Positions 1 to 6,360 of a DNA stretch of 8,297 nucleotides are shown here, piece after piece. The translations under genes and the position numbers were made by a program. The notes below the pieces were generated by a model that saw only the letters and a list, made by a program, of their open reading frames with translations, was not told where the DNA came from and ran no database searches. Origin of the DNA: DASSKA01 sp035690905 (lineage in GTDB: Bacteria; Actinomycetota; Actinomycetes; Propionibacteriales; Nocardioidaceae); contig DASSKA010000228.1 in assembly GCA_035690905.1 (NCBI GenBank), positions 1 to 8,297 on the forward strand. Direction: 5' to 3'. The first letter of the stretch is position 1. Each line of letters starts with the position of its first letter.

Positions 1-201
1 GCCGTTGACCTGGGCGGTGACGTTGCCCGCCACGAACGGGCCGCCGCCCCAGCTGGTCGTCGGGCTGGTGTCGGAGACGGTGCCCTCCGTGGGGCTGCTC
101 GCGTCGCTCGCCGAGGCCGCCACGAGCGTGGCGAGTCCCAGCGCGGCGACGGCGAGGGTGACGGAGAGGCGAGAACGGCGGAGCTTTCCGAGAGCGAGCA
201 T
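1..201 (-). CDS. Secreted protein of unknown function, N-terminal part only
   Basis: This is the first 67 codons of a minus-strand gene that leaves the window at its left edge. The ATG (complement of 199-201) opens a typical Sec signal peptide: a short basic n-region MLALGKLRRSR, a hydrophobic core of roughly residues 13-30 (VTLAVAALGLATLVAA), and a likely cleavage site near ASA-SDA around residue 31-33. The mature part starts with a Ser/Thr-rich linker and then reads SWGGGPFVAGNVTAQVNG. The protein is therefore probably exported or surface-attached. I do not recognise the family; the last visible residues could begin a beta-sandwich or PPC-like module, but too little is visible to say. No strong Shine-Dalgarno precedes the ATG, and no other in-frame start with better support was found. 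It diverges from the acyl-CoA synthetase gene and shares a 117-base upstream region with it. Confidence 0.75.
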   Translation of the reverse strand, partial: MLALGKLRRSRLSVTLAVAALGLATLVAASASDASSPTEGTVSDTSPTTSWGGGPFVAGNVTAQVNG

Positions 202-202
202 G

Positions 203-219
203 CCTGGTGTCCCATCAGG
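203..219. promoter_or_regulatory. Imperfect palindrome just upstream of the secreted-protein start
   Basis: CCTG at 203-206 and CAGG at 216-219 are inverted copies, with a further TG/CA pair inside (208-209 and 213-214) and a 3-base centre. The dyad ends one base before the minus-strand ATG at 201, so on that mRNA it would cover the ribosome entry site. It might be a translational or repressor site, but arms this short also occur by chance in high-GC DNA. Confidence 0.15.
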
Positions 220-306
220 TTTCGGTCCCCCCGTGGCTGACGGATTCCCCAACGACCAACCCCGCAAACGGTCACGGCGTCCTGTTCCGGGGCGACACCG
301 GAGGGC

Positions 307-312
307 TAGGTT
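307..312 (+). promoter_or_regulatory. Putative -10 box of the acyl-CoA synthetase gene (leaderless start)
   Basis: TAGGTT matches the actinobacterial TANNNT -10 pattern and ends 6 bases before the ATG at 319, which puts the expected transcription start on or next to the A of the ATG. The nearest purine-rich stretch (GGAGGG, 300-305) is 13 bases from the start codon, too far for a normal ribosome binding site. No convincing -35 is present; TTCCGG at 285-290 is a weak candidate with a 16-base spacer. A small inverted repeat, TCCGG/CCGGA (286-302, 7-base spacer), lies between the two. Confidence 0.4.
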
Positions 313-318
313 CGGGAC

Positions 319-1950
319 ATGGAGTCAGTGGCACGCGGAGAGAGCAGTCCGGCCCTGCTGGAGGAGACCATCGGGGGCAACCTCGAGCGCATCGTGGGCG
401 AGTACGGCGACCGCGAGGCGCTGGTGGAGTTCACCAGCGGGCGACGGTGGACCTACGCCGAGCTCGACCGGGACGTCAACGACCTGGCCCGCGGCCTGGT
501 CGCCGCCGGGATCGAGAAGGGCGACCGGGTCGGCATCTGGGCGCCGAACTGTGCGGAGTGGACGCTCACCCAGTACGCCACCGCGAAGATCGGCGCGATC
601 CTGGTCAACGTCAACCCGTCCTACCGCACCCACGAGCTCGCCTACGCGGTGAACCAGTCGGGCCTGAGGATGCTGGTCTCCGCCGAGTCTTTCAAGACCA
701 GCAACTACCGGCAGATGGTCGAGGAGGTCTCGACAGGCTCGACCACCGGGTTGCAGCGGGTGGTCTACATCGGCACCGGCGACTGGGAGGAGCTGGTCGA
801 GTCCGGCCGCGACCTGCCCGACTCCACCGTGGCCGACCGGATGGCGGTCCTCCGCCCGGACGACCCGATCAACATCCAGTACACCTCGGGCACCACCGGC
901 TACCCCAAGGGCGCGACGCTGTCGCACCGCAACATCCTCAACAACGGCTACTTCACCACCGAGCTGATCGGCTTCACCGAGGTCGACCGGCTCTGCATCC
1001 CGGTGCCCTTCTACCACTGCTTCGGGATGGTGATGGGCAACCTCGGCTGCACCTCCCACGGTGCCGCGATGATCATCCCGGGGCCGGGCTTCGACCCGAC
1101 CGCGACGCTGCGCGCCATCGTGGACGAACGCTGCACCGGCGTCTACGGGGTGCCGACCATGTTCATCGCGATGCAGAACGCGCCGGACTTCGCCTCCTAC
1201 GACCTGGCCACGCTGCGCACCGGGGTGATGGCCGGCTCCATCTGCCCGGTCGAGGTGATGAAGCGCTGCATCAACGACATGCACATGGAGGAGGTGGCCA
1301 TCTGCTACGGGATGACGGAAACCTCCCCGGTGTCCACCCAGACCCGCAGCGACGACGACCTGGAACGCCGTACCGCCACCATCGGCCGGGTGCACCCGCA
1401 CGTGGAGATCAAGATCGTCGACCCGACCACCGGGGAGACCGTGCCGCGCGGCACGCCGGGGGAGTTCTGCACCCGCGGGTACTCGGTGATGCTCGGCTAC
1501 TGGGACGACCCCGAGAAGACCGCCGAGGCCATCGACCCCGACGGCTGGATGCACACCGGCGACCTCGCCGAGATGCGTGAGGACGGCTACGCGAACATCG
1601 TCGGCCGGATCAAGGACATGGTGATCCGCGGCGGGGAGAACATCTACCCGCGCGAGATCGAGGAGTTCCTCTACACCCACCCCGACATCGAGGACGTGCA
1701 GGTGGTCGGCGTCCCGGACGAGAAGTACGGCGAGGAGCTGTGCGCCTGGGTGAAGCTGCGCCAGGGCGCCCCTCCGCTCGACGCCGACGCGGTGCGGGCC
1801 TTCGCCACCGGCAAGCTCGCCCACTACAAGATCCCGCGCTACGTGATGCTCGTCGACGAGTTCCCGATGACCGTCACCGGCAAGATCCGCAAGGTGCAGA
1901 TGCGGGAGGAGTCCGCGCGCCGGCTCGGCCTGGCTCAGCCGGCCGGCTAG
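319..1950 (+). CDS. Fatty-acyl-CoA synthetase / AMP-binding ligase (FadD-type)
   Basis: This 543-residue ANL-superfamily enzyme should activate a carboxylic acid, probably a medium- or long-chain fatty acid, to an acyl-adenylate and then to acyl-CoA in the cytoplasm, for beta-oxidation or lipid synthesis. The core motifs are intact: phosphate-binding loop YTSGTTGYPKG at residues 188-198, YGMTETSP at 330-337, GWMHTGDLA at 409-417, the hinge and C-terminal-domain motif DGYANIVGRIKD at 422-433 followed by IRGGENIYP, and the adenylation lysine in PMTVTGKIRK (K522). Length is normal for the family, and the sequence resembles, from memory, mycobacterial FadD35-like enzymes. The start is well fixed: an in-frame TAG at 307-309 lies just upstream and ATG 319 is the first start codon after it. 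Residues 137-144 are encoded by a repeat-like element. The stop overlaps that of the convergent protease gene. Substrate chain length cannot be read from the sequence. Confidence 0.95.
   Translation: MESVARGESSPALLEETIGGNLERIVGEYGDREALVEFTSGRRWTYAELDRDVNDLARGLVAAGIEKGDRVGIWAPNCAEWTLTQYATAKIGAILVNVNPSYRTHELAYAVNQSGLRMLVSAESFKTSNYRQMVEEVSTGSTTGLQRVVYIGTGDWEELVESGRDLPDSTVADRMAVLRPDDPINIQYTSGTTGYPKGATLSHRNILNNGYFTTELIGFTEVDRLCIPVPFYHCFGMVMGNLGCTSHGAAMIIPGPGFDPTATLRAIVDERCTGVYGVPTMFIAMQNAPDFASYDLATLRTGVMAGSICPVEVMKRCINDMHMEEVAICYGMTETSPVSTQTRSDDDLERRTATIGRVHPHVEIKIVDPTTGETVPRGTPGEFCTRGYSVMLGYWDDPEKTAEAIDPDGWMHTGDLAEMREDGYANIVGRIKDMVIRGGENIYPREIEEFLYTHPDIEDVQVVGVPDEKYGEELCAWVKLRQGAPPLDADAVRAFATGKLAHYKIPRYVMLVDEFPMTVTGKIRKVQMREESARRLGLAQPAG
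726..749 (+). repeat. Short interspersed repeat-like element inside the acyl-CoA synthetase gene
   Basis: The element runs from GGTCTCGAC to CTCGACCACCGG. It holds two direct copies of CTCGAC (729-734 and 738-743) separated by AGG, with outer GGTC/GACC complementary ends (726-729 and 741-744). I recall very similar 20-25 base elements as abundant in Nocardioides and some Microbacteriaceae genomes; that is memory, not a search. It is read in frame as VSTGSTTG (residues 137-144), where homologues, as I recall them, have a RPxCPxL-like segment. No second copy is present in this window. Confidence 0.45.
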
Positions 1951-4907
1951 CGGACCTCGAGCAGGGTGGACCGGCTCGCGCCCTCGAAGCCGATCCGGGC
2001 CAGCCAGCGCATCGACGGGTCCAACCCCTGCCAGGACGCGCTGAGGTCGAACGGCGACCCGCCCCCGGCGGTCACCGTGTCCGGGGAGACTGTGAGCGGG
2101 CTCCCGCCGTCGGCGCCGAGCACCCAGCTGTAGAGCCGGGCGTCCGCGGTGACGCCGTTGTCGGCGGAGGCGGCGCTGACGTAGACGGTGTAGCCGCCCG
2201 GCTCCGGGCGGGACAGCGTGATCGTCTCCTCGGCCGAGGCGCTGGACGCCTGGGCCACCAGCACCCCGTCGTGGTAGAGGTACAGGTCCAGGTCGTCGCC
2301 GGGACTGCTCGCCGAGACCTGTACCCGGGCCACCTCCGTGCCGGTCGGCACGTCCAGCTGGGTCGAGAAGGTGTCCCCGTGCACGGACGGGGCGGCCGGG
2401 TCGAACCTGCCGGGCACCAGCGTCAGGTCGGTCGGCGAGGCCGGCACCAGGCCGGTCGAGGTCACGTGCACCGGGGTGTCCGTGCCGGACCGGCCGGGCA
2501 CCGTGACCGAGCCGGAGCCGCCGGTGCCGGTCACCGAGGCGGGCACCGAGACCAGGTGCGGGGCCACCGCGACCGGGATCCGGACCTGGTGGGTCAGGCC
2601 GGTCCAGGTCAGGTACCCCTTGGCCCAGCTGTCGATCGGCGCGTTCCACAGCGAGGCGAACGAGACGGTGAAGGTGGCCGACTCGCCGGGGGCCAGGGCG
2701 ATCGTCGAGGGGTGCACTGTGACGTCGAGGCCGTCCAGCCCGGTCACCGAGGCGTCGTAGCTCTCCGGGTGCGCCGACAGGTTGGTGACCGTCCGTCGTA
2801 CCGTCGCGTCTCCGACCAGGTCTCCGACCGCGATCGAGGGCAGGTTGAGGTCGGTGGCGCGCAGCGGGTCCGGCTCCGGCCCGGCGTCCCGATCGAAGCG
2901 GATCCCCTGCCCGGCGAGGAAGCCGCGCCAGTCGGACAGTCCGGCGTCGAAGACCAGGCCCGGGTCGAGCACCCGCTGGGGGTCGACGTAGCCGGCGCCC
3001 TGCGAGAAGGGCCCGGACGTGCCCTCCACGTCGCGGGCGGTGGTCATCATCGCCGACTTGATCTGCGCCGGGGTCCAGTCCGGACGGTCGCCGGCCACCA
3101 CGGCGGCCAGCCCGGCGACCTGGGAGGCGCTCATCGACGTGCCGGAGGACAGGTCCCACAGCCGGCCGGAGTCGGAGGGCGGCGCGGCGGCGGACACCAC
3201 GTTGACACCGGGGGCGGCCAGGTCCGGCTTGAGCACGTCACCGTGCTCGGCCAGGGCCGGTCCGCGGGAGGAGAACCCGGCCAGCTGCGGCAGCGGGATC
3301 GGGTTGGCGGCGTCAGGGTCCAGCGCGGCGGTCGCGGTGTCCCCGTTGGTGCGCACGTAGTTCTTGATCGCCTGCGCGGCGGTCACGTCCACGTGCACCG
3401 TGGGCACCGCGTGCACGTCGGCGTCGATGCTGTCGGGCTCGACGTTGGCCAGCACCATCCCTGCCCCGCCGGCGCGGGCCACCGCGGTGGACTTGTCCAC
3501 CCGGGCGATCACTCCGCGGTCGCAGACCACGACCTTGCCCTCCACCTGCTGGGCGGCCAGGGAGCCGATCTGGCACAGCCGGGCGTCCTCGGTGGTCGCT
3601 CCGGGGGCGGGTACGTCGGAGGAGAGCACGATGCGCGTGGTCGGCACAGCGTGGTCGGCGACCATCGCCCCGACGTACTCCGCGCCGTTGCCGAGCACCA
3701 CCGCCCCCTGGAAGAGTCGGTGCACGCTGGCGCCGACGGTGGTCACCCACGGGCTCGGATGGCTCACGCTGCCCGCCTCGGGCCCCTCGTTGCCGGCCGC
3801 GGTGGACACGAACACGCCGGCCGCCGCGGCGTTGAGGAAGGCCAGCTCGACCGAGTCGGTCCGCGGCTCCTGGGGCGCGGCGATCGGGTAGTCGAGCACG
3901 TCCACGCCGTCGGCGACCGCGTGGTCGATGGCGGCCACCGTGTCCGCGGTGGTGCAGCCGTCACCGGCCGGGTTCGGGGCGATCCAGCACGCCTTGTACA
4001 CCGCGATCCGGGCCCCCGGCGCGACCCCGGAGCCGCGGCCGAAGGCCTGGCCGTCGATGCTCATCGGCACGCCGCCGTCCCCGGCGGCCACCGAGGCGGT
4101 GTGCGAACCGTGCCCGCTGCCGTCGCGCGGCGAGGTGAACTCCGCCTCCGCGACGTTGCCCGCGCCGAACCCCTTCACGAAGTACCGCGCCGAGATGACC
4201 TTCGTGTTGCAGTCGGTCGCCGTCCAGTCCTCGCCGGCCTGGCAGGCGCCGTGGAACCCGGGCGCCATCGGCGACAGCCCGGGCTTGCGCTGCGGGAGGC
4301 CGGAGAAGCTGGGGTTCTCCGGCCAGATGCCGCTGTCGACGAAACCGATGACCACGCCCTTGCCGGCGTGGTCGGGGGCGTCCTGGTCGGCGAAGCCGAG
4401 CGTGGCGCCGGCCAGCTCGGCCGGCCCTGCGGTCGCCTCGGTGTGCTGCCGGGTGCTCTTCTCGACCAGCACCACGCCCGGGGTGGCGCGCAGTCTCTTG
4501 ACCTGGGTGGGGGTCAGGTCGGCGGCGAACCCGTCCAGGGCGGTGGTGTAGCGGTAGAGCACGGGCGGGTTGCCGACCGAGTCGAGGATGCGGTCCTGCC
4601 CCGCGACCAGGTGCTTGCGGTACGACGCGACGGCGGGCCGGGTCCGGTCGAACCGGGCCCCGTCACGGGGGGTGGTGGCCGGGTAGCCGGTCACCCCTCC
4701 GTCGTACGCCGCGGCCGGCGCCTGGGCGAGCGTGACGAGGTACAGGCCCGGGCCGGTGGCGCGGGTGGGGAACGGGGACCCGACCTGGGTCTTCGGCGGG
4801 TGCGCGATCGGCGCCGGGCGCGCCAGAACCGGGCCCGAGACACCCAGCGAGAGCACCGCGGCGGTGACCGCGGCCGCGGCACGGCCCAGCTGCGCGCGCG
4901 AGCCCAA
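1947..4907 (-). CDS. Secreted subtilisin-like serine protease (S8 family) with PA domain
   Basis: This is a large exported endopeptidase, 986 residues from the chosen start. Order: signal peptide (1 to about 29, cleavage after VLA); I9-type propeptide/inhibitor, about 54-158; S8 catalytic domain with Asp191 (FVDSGIWPE), His266 (GHGSHTAS), oxyanion Asn373 (AAGNEGP) and Ser591 (GTSMSASQVAG); a PA insert at about 400-520, between Asn and Ser; a fibronectin-III-like domain at about 690-785; a PPC-like beta-sandwich at about 840-930; and a short C-terminal beta module. The full triad suggests an active enzyme that matures by propeptide removal outside the cell. The strand normally reading S-x-G (subtilisin 125-127) is P-I-A here (341-343), and the serine motif has SQ where PH is usual. 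Start choice: TTG 4907 has a perfect AGGAGG (4915-4920) at 7-base spacing; an in-frame ATG at 4937 adds 10 residues but has only a G-rich run upstream. It diverges from the LarE gene. Confidence 0.93.
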   Translation of the reverse strand: MGSRAQLGRAAAAVTAAVLSLGVSGPVLARPAPIAHPPKTQVGSPFPTRATGPGLYLVTLAQAPAAAYDGGVTGYPATTPRDGARFDRTRPAVASYRKHLVAGQDRILDSVGNPPVLYRYTTALDGFAADLTPTQVKRLRATPGVVLVEKSTRQHTEATAGPAELAGATLGFADQDAPDHAGKGVVIGFVDSGIWPENPSFSGLPQRKPGLSPMAPGFHGACQAGEDWTATDCNTKVISARYFVKGFGAGNVAEAEFTSPRDGSGHGSHTASVAAGDGGVPMSIDGQAFGRGSGVAPGARIAVYKACWIAPNPAGDGCTTADTVAAIDHAVADGVDVLDYPIAAPQEPRTDSVELAFLNAAAAGVFVSTAAGNEGPEAGSVSHPSPWVTTVGASVHRLFQGAVVLGNGAEYVGAMVADHAVPTTRIVLSSDVPAPGATTEDARLCQIGSLAAQQVEGKVVVCDRGVIARVDKSTAVARAGGAGMVLANVEPDSIDADVHAVPTVHVDVTAAQAIKNYVRTNGDTATAALDPDAANPIPLPQLAGFSSRGPALAEHGDVLKPDLAAPGVNVVSAAAPPSDSGRLWDLSSGTSMSASQVAGLAAVVAGDRPDWTPAQIKSAMMTTARDVEGTSGPFSQGAGYVDPQRVLDPGLVFDAGLSDWRGFLAGQGIRFDRDAGPEPDPLRATDLNLPSIAVGDLVGDATVRRTVTNLSAHPESYDASVTGLDGLDVTVHPSTIALAPGESATFTVSFASLWNAPIDSWAKGYLTWTGLTHQVRIPVAVAPHLVSVPASVTGTGGSGSVTVPGRSGTDTPVHVTSTGLVPASPTDLTLVPGRFDPAAPSVHGDTFSTQLDVPTGTEVARVQVSASSPGDDLDLYLYHDGVLVAQASSASAEETITLSRPEPGGYTVYVSAASADNGVTADARLYSWVLGADGGSPLTVSPDTVTAGGGSPFDLSASWQGLDPSMRWLARIGFEGASRSTLLEVR

Positions 4908-4914
4908 GGTTGCG

Positions 4915-4920
4915 CCTCCT
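4915..4920 (-). promoter_or_regulatory. Ribosome binding site that favours the TTG start of the protease
   Basis: On the minus strand this reads AGGAGG, a perfect anti-16S match, 7 bases before TTG at 4907. It lies inside the reading frame if ATG 4937 is used instead. It supports the shorter protein, which also has the more typical signal peptide n-region (8 residues with two Arg). Confidence 0.6.
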
Positions 4921-4991
4921 GCCCTTCCTGCCCCCATGGAACCCCCACATGGTTGCAGGCTCACAGGTTCGCCGCAACGCAAACCGGGACA

Positions 4992-4997
4992 TACGCT
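4992..4997 (+). promoter_or_regulatory. Putative -10 box of the LarE-like gene (leaderless start)
   Basis: TACGCT fits TANNNT and ends 6 bases before the GTG at 5004, so transcription would begin at or beside the start codon. TTCGCC at 4968-4973 is a weak -35 candidate with an 18-base spacer. No Shine-Dalgarno is present upstream of the GTG. The geometry is the same as at the acyl-CoA synthetase gene (-10 at 307-312, ATG at 319). Confidence 0.4.
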
Positions 4998-5003
4998 TGC
5001 CAG

Positions 5004-5870
5004 GTGTCGACAACCTCTGAGTCTCCGGCGGCGCCCGAGCGGACCCTGCCGCAACGTCTGGCTGCGCTCGAGGCGGACCTCCGCGTCCGCGGGTCGGTGC
5101 TGGTCGCGTTCAGCGGCGGCGCGGACAGCGCGCTGCTGCTGGCGGCGGCGGTCCGGGCGCTCGGCGCAGAGCGGGTGGGCGCCGGCACGGCGTACTCCGA
5201 CTCGCTGCCGCGCAGCGAGCGGGGACCCGCGCTGGACTTCGCCCGCGGGCTGGGCGTGCGGGTGCTCACCCCGCGGACCCGAGAGATGGACCGGGAGGGC
5301 TACCGGGCCAACTCGGGGCAGCGCTGCTACTTCTGCAAGGCGGAGCTTCTCGAGGTGCTCGGCTCGCTGGCCCGCGAGCACGGCTTCGCGCACGTCGCGA
5401 CCGGCACCAACGCCGACGACGCGGTGGCCGGCTTCCGGCCGGGCATCCGGGCGGCGGCCGAGCGCGGCGCGATCACCCCGCTGCTGGACGCCGGGCTGAC
5501 CAAGGCGCAGGTGCGGCTGGCCTCGCGGCAGTGGGGGCTGCCGACCTGGGACAAGCCGGCCGCGGCCTGCCTGTCCTCGCGGATCGCCTACGGCATCTCG
5601 GTGACCCCGGCCCGGCTGGCCCGCGTCGAGCGTGCCGAGGTGGCGGTGCGCGCGGTCCTCGCCGAGGCCGGGCTGCCGGTCCGCAACCTGCGGGTGCGCG
5701 ACCTGGGCGACCGGGCCCGCGTCGAGGTGGACCGCGAGCTGGTGCCGGCGGCCGAGGCCGCCGGGGTGGTCGCCGCCGCCGAGCTGGCCGGGTTCCCGGC
5801 CGCCGAAGTGGACCCGAAGGGTTTCCGGTCCGGGTCGATGAACGAGGCGCTGGCCGGGCAGGACGCCTGA
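5004..5870 (+). CDS. larE: LarE-like ATP-dependent sulfur transferase (PP-loop)
   Basis: This 288-residue protein is an ATP-pyrophosphatase-fold (PP-loop) enzyme of the LarE family. LarE adenylates a carboxylate of the pyridinium biscarboxylate precursor and inserts sulfur, in making the nickel-pincer cofactor of lactate racemase and related enzymes. Visible motifs: PP-loop SGGADS at 37-42, RCYFCK at 107-112, GTNADD at 134-139, KPAAACLSSRIAYG at 184-197 and a C-terminal DPKGFRSGSMNE at 270-281. There are exactly three cysteines, C108, C111 and C189. C189 corresponds to the sacrificial Cys176 of Lactobacillus plantarum LarE; having all three suggests the iron-sulfur-cluster type of LarE. Neither larB, larC nor larA is in the window, so the client is unknown and other thiolation substrates are possible. 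The GTG start is preferred because of the -10 spacing; the frame is open far upstream only as antisense of the protease gene. Confidence 0.85.
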   Translation: MSTTSESPAAPERTLPQRLAALEADLRVRGSVLVAFSGGADSALLLAAAVRALGAERVGAGTAYSDSLPRSERGPALDFARGLGVRVLTPRTREMDREGYRANSGQRCYFCKAELLEVLGSLAREHGFAHVATGTNADDAVAGFRPGIRAAAERGAITPLLDAGLTKAQVRLASRQWGLPTWDKPAAACLSSRIAYGISVTPARLARVERAEVAVRAVLAEAGLPVRNLRVRDLGDRARVEVDRELVPAAEAAGVVAAAELAGFPAAEVDPKGFRSGSMNEALAGQDA

Positions 5871-5872
5871 CC

Positions 5873-5913
5873 ACGACGCCCGAAGAACGGGCTCGTCTGC
5901 GCCGCCGGGGCGC
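5873..5913 (+). terminator. Two adjacent GC-rich hairpins after the LarE-like gene
   Basis: Hairpin 1 pairs GCCCG (5878-5882) with CGGGC (5888-5892) around an AAGAA loop, extendable by ACG (5873-5875) with CGT (5894-5896) across a small internal loop. Hairpin 2 pairs GCGCC (5899-5903) with GGCGC (5909-5913). No T-tract follows either one. They could form a U-less terminator of the kind proposed in actinobacteria, separating larE from the cold-shock gene. Stems of this length are common by chance at this GC content. Confidence 0.3.
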
Positions 5914-5915
5914 CA

Positions 5916-5921
5916 TATCCT
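5916..5921 (+). promoter_or_regulatory. Putative -10 box of the cold-shock protein gene
   Basis: TATCCT fits TANNNT in the only A/T-richer patch of the 106-base gap between larE and the cold-shock gene. Transcription from about 5928 would give a leader of about 49 bases containing the ribosome binding site. No recognisable -35 lies at the expected distance (TCGTCT at 5893-5898 is poor). Confidence 0.3.
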
Positions 5922-5963
5922 TGCCTCCGGTGGCTTTCCGCCCCGGAACCAGGTTCGCAGAAG

Positions 5964-5969
5964 AAGAGG
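5964..5969 (+). promoter_or_regulatory. Ribosome binding site of the cold-shock protein gene
   Basis: AAGAGG, in an A/G-rich run that begins at 5961, sits 7 bases before the GTG start at 5977. This is the clearest Shine-Dalgarno on the plus strand of the window and fixes the start, which also gives the standard cold-shock N-terminus PTGKVKWYD. Confidence 0.55.
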
Positions 5970-5976
5970 TCGGTCG

Positions 5977-6360
5977 GTGCCTACAGGCAAGGTCAAGTGG
6001 TACGACGCGGAGAAGGGCTTCGGCTTCCTGTCGCAGGACGACGGGGGCGACGTCTACGTGCGCGCGGCGGCGTTGCCCGCCGGGGTCACGGCCTTGAAGT
6101 CGGGCACCCGGGTGGAGTTCGGGATCGCCCAGGGGCGCAAGGGCGACCAGGCGCTGCAGGTGCGGGTCCTGGAGCCGGTCGCGTCGGTGTCCAAGGGCAT
6201 GCGCAAGAAGCCCGCGGACATGGTCAACATCATCGAGGACCTCTACCGGCTGCTGGAGCGGATCGAGAAGGGCTACCGCAACGGCCGGCACCCGGACCCG
6301 AAGACGGCCAAGCCGACCGCGCAGCTGCTCAGAGCGCTCGCGGACGAGCTCGAGCTGTAG
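5977..6360 (+). CDS. cspB: Cold-shock-domain protein with helical C-terminal extension (CspB type)
   Basis: This 127-residue nucleic-acid-binding protein has an N-terminal cold-shock (OB-fold) domain at about residues 2-66: GKVKWYD at 4-10, RNP1 as KGFGFL at 13-18, and RNP2 as VYVR at 26-29 in place of the usual VFVH. Members bind single-stranded RNA or DNA and act as RNA chaperones or transcription antiterminators in the cytoplasm. Unlike the roughly 67-residue CspA proteins, it carries about 60 further residues with a probable helical segment (82-100, MVNIIEDLYRLLERIEKGY) and a second near 111-126. This matches the longer actinobacterial form exemplified, from memory, by Mycobacterium tuberculosis Rv0871, hence the symbol. 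It follows larE after 106 bases with its own likely promoter, and its last 32 bases overlap the convergent transporter gene. Confidence 0.9.
   Translation: MPTGKVKWYDAEKGFGFLSQDDGGDVYVRAAALPAGVTALKSGTRVEFGIAQGRKGDQALQVRVLEPVASVSKGMRKKPADMVNIIEDLYRLLERIEKGYRNGRHPDPKTAKPTAQLLRALADELEL

Noticed and set aside
286..302. TCCGG and CCGGA inverted repeat in the acyl-CoA synthetase promoter as an operator
   Set aside because: Five-base GC-rich arms without further pairing are too weak to claim on their own; kept only as a note under the promoter.
325..3159. Open minus-strand frame of 944 codons
   Set aside because: It crosses the acyl-CoA synthetase and part of the protease in other frames, has shadow-like composition and no recognisable domain. 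The two real genes explain the whole stretch.
4952..4978. GTTGC and GCAAC inverted repeat between the protease and LarE-like genes
   Set aside because: The arms are only 5 bases with a 17-base spacer and no extension, which is expected by chance in a sequence of this length.
1740..5870. Open plus-strand frame of 1376 codons continuous with the LarE-like gene
   Set aside because: Upstream of 5004 it is only the antisense of the protease gene. Its residues are the Arg/Gly/His-rich mixture typical of high-GC shadow frames, while the minus-strand frame shows a full S8 protease. It is not a fusion protein.
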